This document shows, piece by piece, positions 63,466-64,000 of a stretch of DNA of 64,000 nucleotides. A model generated the notes under the pieces. It saw only the letters and a program-made list of their open reading frames with translations, was not told the DNA's origin and ran no database searches. Each line of letters opens with the position of its first letter. The stretch's first letter is position 1. The stretch comes from Tildeniella torsiva UHER 1998/13D (GTDB lineage Bacteria > Cyanobacteriota > Cyanobacteriia > Phormidesmidales > Phormidesmidaceae). The stretch covers positions 1-64,000 of the forward strand of contig JAHHIH010000011.1 in assembly GCA_019358835.1 (NCBI GenBank), given 5' to 3'. Made by a program: the position numbers and the translations under genes.

Positions 63466-64000
63466 ATGACCCTACTCCGTATTTTTAGCGATCAGGATGG
63501 CGCAACACTGCTGGATGAGTATCGGGATGCCGATGCGATCGCATCTGCTCTGTCCAGCGCTGGCGTCCGCTTTGAGCAGTGGCAGACCCAAGCACCGCTA
63601 CCCCCTGCCGCCGATCCCGAAGCCATTCTGACCGCTTACGCCAAAGATATCGATCGCCTCAAGCAGGAGGGCGGATACGTCACCGCCGACGTGATTCGCA
63701 TGCACCCAGAGCATCCCCAAAAGACCGAGCTGCGGCAGAAGTTTTTGGATGAGCACATTCATAAAGAAGACGAGGTGCGCTTCTTTGTGGAGGGGCAGGC
63801 GGTGTTTTACCTGCACCTAGGCGACAAAATCTACGCCACCCTCTGCACCGCTGGCGACCTGATCGGCGTACCCGCCAACACCCCCCACTGGTTTGACATG
63901 GGCGATGCGCCCCAGTTCGCCGCCATTCGCCTGTTTTGCAACCCCGAGGGCTGGGTGGCCCACTTTACCGGCAGCCCTATTGCTAAAGGATTTCCTGAAT
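63466..64000 (+). CDS. mtnD: Acireductone dioxygenase, truncated by window end
   Basis: MtnD oxidises acireductone to the 2-keto acid precursor of methionine (iron form). The visible 178 residues contain the full metal set His97, His99, Glu103 (HIHKEDE) and His141 (TPHWF). The frame is open to the window edge, where a few C-terminal residues are missing. It follows mtnB by 34 bases, likely one operon. Confidence 0.93.
   Translation, partial: MTLLRIFSDQDGATLLDEYRDADAIASALSSAGVRFEQWQTQAPLPPAADPEAILTAYAKDIDRLKQEGGYVTADVIRMHPEHPQKTELRQKFLDEHIHKEDEVRFFVEGQAVFYLHLGDKIYATLCTAGDLIGVPANTPHWFDMGDAPQFAAIRLFCNPEGWVAHFTGSPIAKGFPE

Overview
The window is chromosomal DNA from a cyanobacterium. The evidence is many GCGATCGC (HIP1) octamers, a petN gene for cytochrome b6f, a CheB/CheR chemotaxis cluster with pentapeptide-repeat proteins, a probable McdAB carboxysome-positioning pair, short heptanucleotide-type repeats and several cyanobacteria-type hypothetical genes. 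The high GC content, and my impression of the protein sequences, suggest a filamentous Leptolyngbya/Nodosilinea-like lineage; that placement is inference. I found no rRNA, tRNA, CRISPR array, prophage or insertion sequence.

Layout. 1-1.3 kb: a broken hypothetical gene and a VapBC-type toxin-antitoxin pair. 1.5-9.5 kb: housekeeping genes (alaS, ppk2, a TPR protein, queG, ftsX, a CheY-like regulator, a DUF1003 protein). 9.9-11.2 kb: a ParA ATPase overlapping a coiled-coil partner whose C-terminal end carries a tryptophan (McdA/McdB-like). 11.2-17.3 kb: small cyanobacterial proteins, an SDR, an M15 peptidase with three N-terminal modules, rsmB and petN. 17.4-20.5 kb: an arginase/agmatinase-family enzyme, a second PIN toxin-antitoxin pair and a SpeD-SpeE fusion, which together look like a polyamine neighbourhood. 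20.7-24.3 kb: PrxQ, an aldo/keto reductase, then a c-di-AMP (ydaO-type) riboswitch with its own promoter in front of two UspA-like genes. 24.3-29.2 kb: a GerMN lipoprotein head-to-head with pyrB, a YdcF protein, moaE and a PAS-GAF-GGDEF protein. 29.3-32.4 kb: a sugar or osmolyte ABC importer (two permeases and an ATPase) without a binding protein, broken up by hairpin repeats. 32.7-47.9 kb: RidA, DUF2252, a GDSL hydrolase, an AI-2E-family permease, a SpkB-like kinase, pheT, a GST, moaD, a MerR protein, an ABC exporter and a Crp-like regulator. 48.0-51.5 kb: a CSD-DUF1294 fusion and a multi-PAS hybrid kinase. 52.3-62.5 kb: a chemotaxis-type cluster (cheB, pentapeptide protein, cheR-TPR, double CheW, CHASE3-like receptor, CheA with two Hpt domains and a receiver) with a convergent response regulator. 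62.8-64 kb: mtnB and mtnD of methionine salvage, the latter cut by the window end.

How the genes connect. SpeD-SpeE aminopropyl transfer releases methylthioadenosine, which MtnB and MtnD help recycle. MoaD and MoaE are the two subunits of molybdopterin synthase but lie 16 kb apart. The Che proteins form a nearly complete signalling pathway, from receptor to methylation enzymes to CheA with a fused receiver. The strongest regulatory observation is the c-di-AMP riboswitch controlling universal-stress proteins. The strongest candidate systems to follow up are that unit, the McdAB-like pair and the Che cluster with its embedded pentapeptide protein.
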